Part shown: in pieces, positions 43,245-43,543 of the stretch | Layout of the letters: each line of letters opens with the position of its first letter | How positions within the stretch are numbered: the first letter of the stretch is position 1 | Assembly: GCA_020054065.1 (NCBI GenBank) | Contig: JAGVLX010000101.1 | Location: forward strand, 1 to 43,543 | Direction: 5' to 3' | DNA from: Parachlamydiales bacterium | GTDB taxonomy: Bacteria > Chlamydiota > Chlamydiia > Chlamydiales > JAEYWL01 | Length of the DNA stretch: 43,543 nucleotides | Made by a program: the position numbers and the translations under genes | The notes under the pieces: model-generated | Told to the model about the DNA's origin: nothing | Seen by the model: the letters and a program-made list of their open reading frames with translations, nothing else | Databases searched by the model: none

Positions 43245-43543
43245 TCACAACTTCGCAACGGGAAACGGTTGTTCCGATTTAGGAACACGAATCTTACCGC
43301 TAGGATCCTTAAAATGTTCAGCAACCTTGTTGGTTACTTCTTGACTTGTCTGAACCCATACAGGCGGATTTGGAGATTCAATCACCTCTTGAAGCAATGT
43401 TGCAACATCTGACGCCGGCTGTCCCTTTTGCATCATCTGTTTCCAAGATTCTCGGTATTGCATCAAGGTCTCAGCGTAAGGATTTTCTGCTAAATTTTTA
43501 AATCGTGTACCAAACTCTGTCCGCGATTCAAAATTTGTCACCA
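43245..43543 (-). CDS. short-chain dehydrogenase, 17-beta-HSD type, C-terminal fragment
   Basis: This minus-strand frame is open to the window edge; only the last 99 or so codons are present. The visible part begins VTNFESR, which fits the PGxVxTxF turn after the SDR catalytic region. It then has the helical substrate lid and ends with SPNPPVWVQTSQEVTNKVAEHF and DPSGK. That last pattern (xPxPxxxxxT, then DPSG) resembles the C-terminus of 17-beta-hydroxysteroid dehydrogenase type 1-like SDRs. Catalytic Tyr-Lys and the NAD-binding Gly motif lie outside the window. An apparent GTG start at 43541 is probably an internal valine. Confidence 0.65.
   Translation of the reverse strand, partial: VTNFESRTEFGTRFKNLAENPYAETLMQYRESWKQMMQKGQPASDVATLLQEVIESPNPPVWVQTSQEVTNKVAEHFKDPSGKIRVPKSEQPFPVAKL

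Overview
The window looks like a chromosomal segment of an environmental (amoeba-associated) member of the Chlamydiae. The best evidence is gene order. As I recall Chlamydia trachomatis, CT765-CT771 run rsbV, miaA, radical-SAM Fe-S protein, coiled-coil protein, ybeB/rsfS, fabF, Nudix hydrolase, and CT053-CT052 are a small acidic protein plus a HemN/HemW-like protein. All of these sit here in recognisable order, separated by genes a reduced Chlamydia lacks: type III glutamine synthetase, nadD, a MATE pump and a GH9 glycosidase. A 1654-residue ankyrin protein and a MYND-finger protein (eukaryote-like, host-directed gene types) fit the same picture. The assignment is inference; no rRNA is present to confirm it.

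Layout. 1-7570: end of an HdeD-like membrane protein, a small exported protein, a lipase-maturation-factor-like membrane protein, the ankyrin protein and a DEDDh exonuclease. 7695-9471: promoter region, acidic coiled-coil protein and HemW-like protein. 9672-13461 (minus strand): four overlapping genes, namely a SpsF-HAD fusion, a Nudix-like protein, holA and a tetrapyrrole-methylase-family methyltransferase. 13570-18624: a 1684-residue protein of unknown function. 18654-26190 (minus): Nudix, fabF, rsfS, nadD, glnN, HAD phosphatase and coiled-coil protein. 26366-34287: mqnC, MATE pump, GH9 glycosidase, an unknown protein and miaA. 34451-36356 (minus): rsbV, ssb, rpsI, rplM. 36506-37921: miaB and tRNA-Arg(CCG). 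From 37922 to the end the sequence becomes AT-richer and accessory: a possible PIN-like nuclease, a broken outer-membrane beta-barrel gene, an esterase, an Nramp-like transporter, a MYND zinc finger fused to an AlkB-like dioxygenase, and the end of a 17-beta-HSD-like dehydrogenase.

The most striking feature belongs to no single gene. Nine intergenic sites carry long inverted repeats whose arms are themselves built of degenerate short tandem units of roughly 7-12 nt (AGGATAACC-type, CACAGAGA-type, CGCAGAGTC-type, GGACCAAAA-type and others). Eight of the nine lie just downstream of a stop codon. All five convergent gene pairs with room for one have one between them; the only convergent pair without one is 5 bp apart. 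At two sites the repeat runs into the coding sequence and supplies the C-terminal tail. They look like a dispersed family of bidirectional 3'-end hairpins, possibly mobile.

Other points of interest are the MYND-AlkB fusion with an altered substrate-side arginine position, a GH9 enzyme in a presumed amoeba symbiont, a nonsense-interrupted outer-membrane protein, a 50-bp-period duplication of the rplM tail with its downstream ribosome-binding site, and a miaB promoter that would give a nearly leaderless mRNA.
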